Assembly (NCBI GenBank): GCA_028688995.1
Contig: JAQTXB010000003.1
Location: forward strand, 1 to 64,000
Length of the DNA: 64,000 nucleotides
Reading direction: 5' to 3'
From: Aliarcobacter sp.
GTDB taxonomy: Bacteria; Campylobacterota; Campylobacteria; Campylobacterales; Arcobacteraceae
Below, in pieces: positions 63,789 to 64,000 of this stretch. The notes beneath the pieces were generated by a model. The model searched no databases, was not told the origin of the DNA, and worked only from the letters and a program-made list of their open reading frames with translations. Both the position numbers and the translations under genes were made by a program. The stretch's first letter is position 1; every line of letters begins with the position of its first letter.

Positions 63789-64000
63789 AAAAATGTAGTT
63801 TAATTTTAGCCTTAAGTTTAAGCTTATTTGCACAAAATCAAAAGATGCAAATTTATAAACCAGTTACAAGCTCTTGTCCTCAATCTTGGTTAGATGAGAT
63901 GCAAAAAAATGTAGATGAAGTACAAATTGTCTCTTTAATGGATGTGAAAAATTTAAAAAGAGAAGTTGGAGTTCCAAAAGAAATTCAATCTTGTAATACT
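63785..64000 (+). CDS. Partial CDS, secreted DUF411-like protein
   Basis: The first 72 codons are in the window and the gene continues past the right edge. A signal peptide (to about residue 16) is followed by MQIYKPVTSSCPQSWLDEM and REVGVPKEIQSCNT, which resemble the ends of DUF411 proteins (typically a CGCC start and LGVP...SCHT). Here the cysteine pair is reduced to a single cysteine and the histidine after the second cysteine is asparagine. ATGA overlap couples it to the ABC operon. Confidence 0.6.
   Translation, partial: MKKCSLILALSLSLFAQNQKMQIYKPVTSSCPQSWLDEMQKNVDEVQIVSLMDVKNLKREVGVPKEIQSCNT

Noticed and set aside
1..64000. CRISPR arrays, tRNA or rRNA genes, insertion sequences, integrases, phage genes
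   Set aside because: I looked through the gaps and the reading frames and found no repeat-spacer pattern, cloverleaf, transposase or phage protein.

Overview
The window is strongly AT-rich chromosomal DNA, densely coding, with many overlapping ATGA/TAATG gene junctions. The gene set points to Campylobacterota, most likely family Arcobacteraceae: a napAGHBFLD operon with the epsilon-type NapL and no NapC, a CosR/HsrA-type response regulator, a PEB4-type periplasmic isomerase next to class II fructose-bisphosphate aldolase, and an epsilon-type MotAB. Complex I with NuoE, NuoF and a NuoCD fusion is unlike the Campylobacter and Helicobacter version and fits Arcobacter. I see no tRNA, rRNA, CRISPR array, prophage or insertion sequence.

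Layout. 1-14.8 kb: leftward complex I operon nuoA-B-CD-E-F-[gltA]-G-H-I-J-K-L-M-N, with citrate synthase lodged between nuoF and nuoG. 14.9-24.6 kb: PatB-type C-S lyase, UbiD-type decarboxylase, split ThrE-type exporter, then a small-protein/coaX/hisG/methyltransferase run, an FmdE-like protein, a CBS-GGDEF protein and trpS. 24.7-27.7 kb: CsoR-like repressor plus His-rich CDF metal exporter, a Cys/His microprotein, serS. 28-35.9 kb: periplasmic nitrate reductase operon ending in a stand-alone Aer/CetB-like PAS protein. 36-45 kb: MASE1-GGDEF protein, dctPQM TRAP transporter, motAB, two small membrane proteins, a Cache histidine kinase and its divergent OmpR-type regulator. 45-52.7 kb: RraA, SUMT, a PilJ/NarX-like sensor coupled to a Crp/Fnr regulator, a TrpD2-like protein, moaA, rpsO, an Rrf2 regulator, a DHH phosphoesterase and a CoA-binding protein. 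52.7-58.3 kb: CosR-like regulator with its own kinase, PEB4-like isomerase, fbaA, pepA. 58.3-64 kb: accessory genes of a PQQ alcohol dehydrogenase system (PedF cytochrome, XoxJ-like binding protein, SoxYZ-like carrier, metallohydrolase), divergent from an ABC importer operon that runs off the right edge.

How it fits together. Complex I and citrate synthase feed NADH electrons to menaquinone; NapGH/NapA spend them on nitrate; DctPQM brings in C4-dicarboxylates; MoaA makes molybdopterin for NapA; the PedF cluster should pass electrons from periplasmic alcohol oxidation into the respiratory chain. Signalling genes are interleaved with these: an Fnr-type box sits at exactly -41.5 of a predicted napA promoter, a Crp/Fnr regulator is translationally coupled to a nitrate-sensor-like membrane protein, and a taxis-type PAS protein ends the nap operon. 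Several promoters carry short tandem repeats at 11-bp spacing. The strongest is the TATAGCG array in the divergent PQQ-accessory promoter region (61282-61336).
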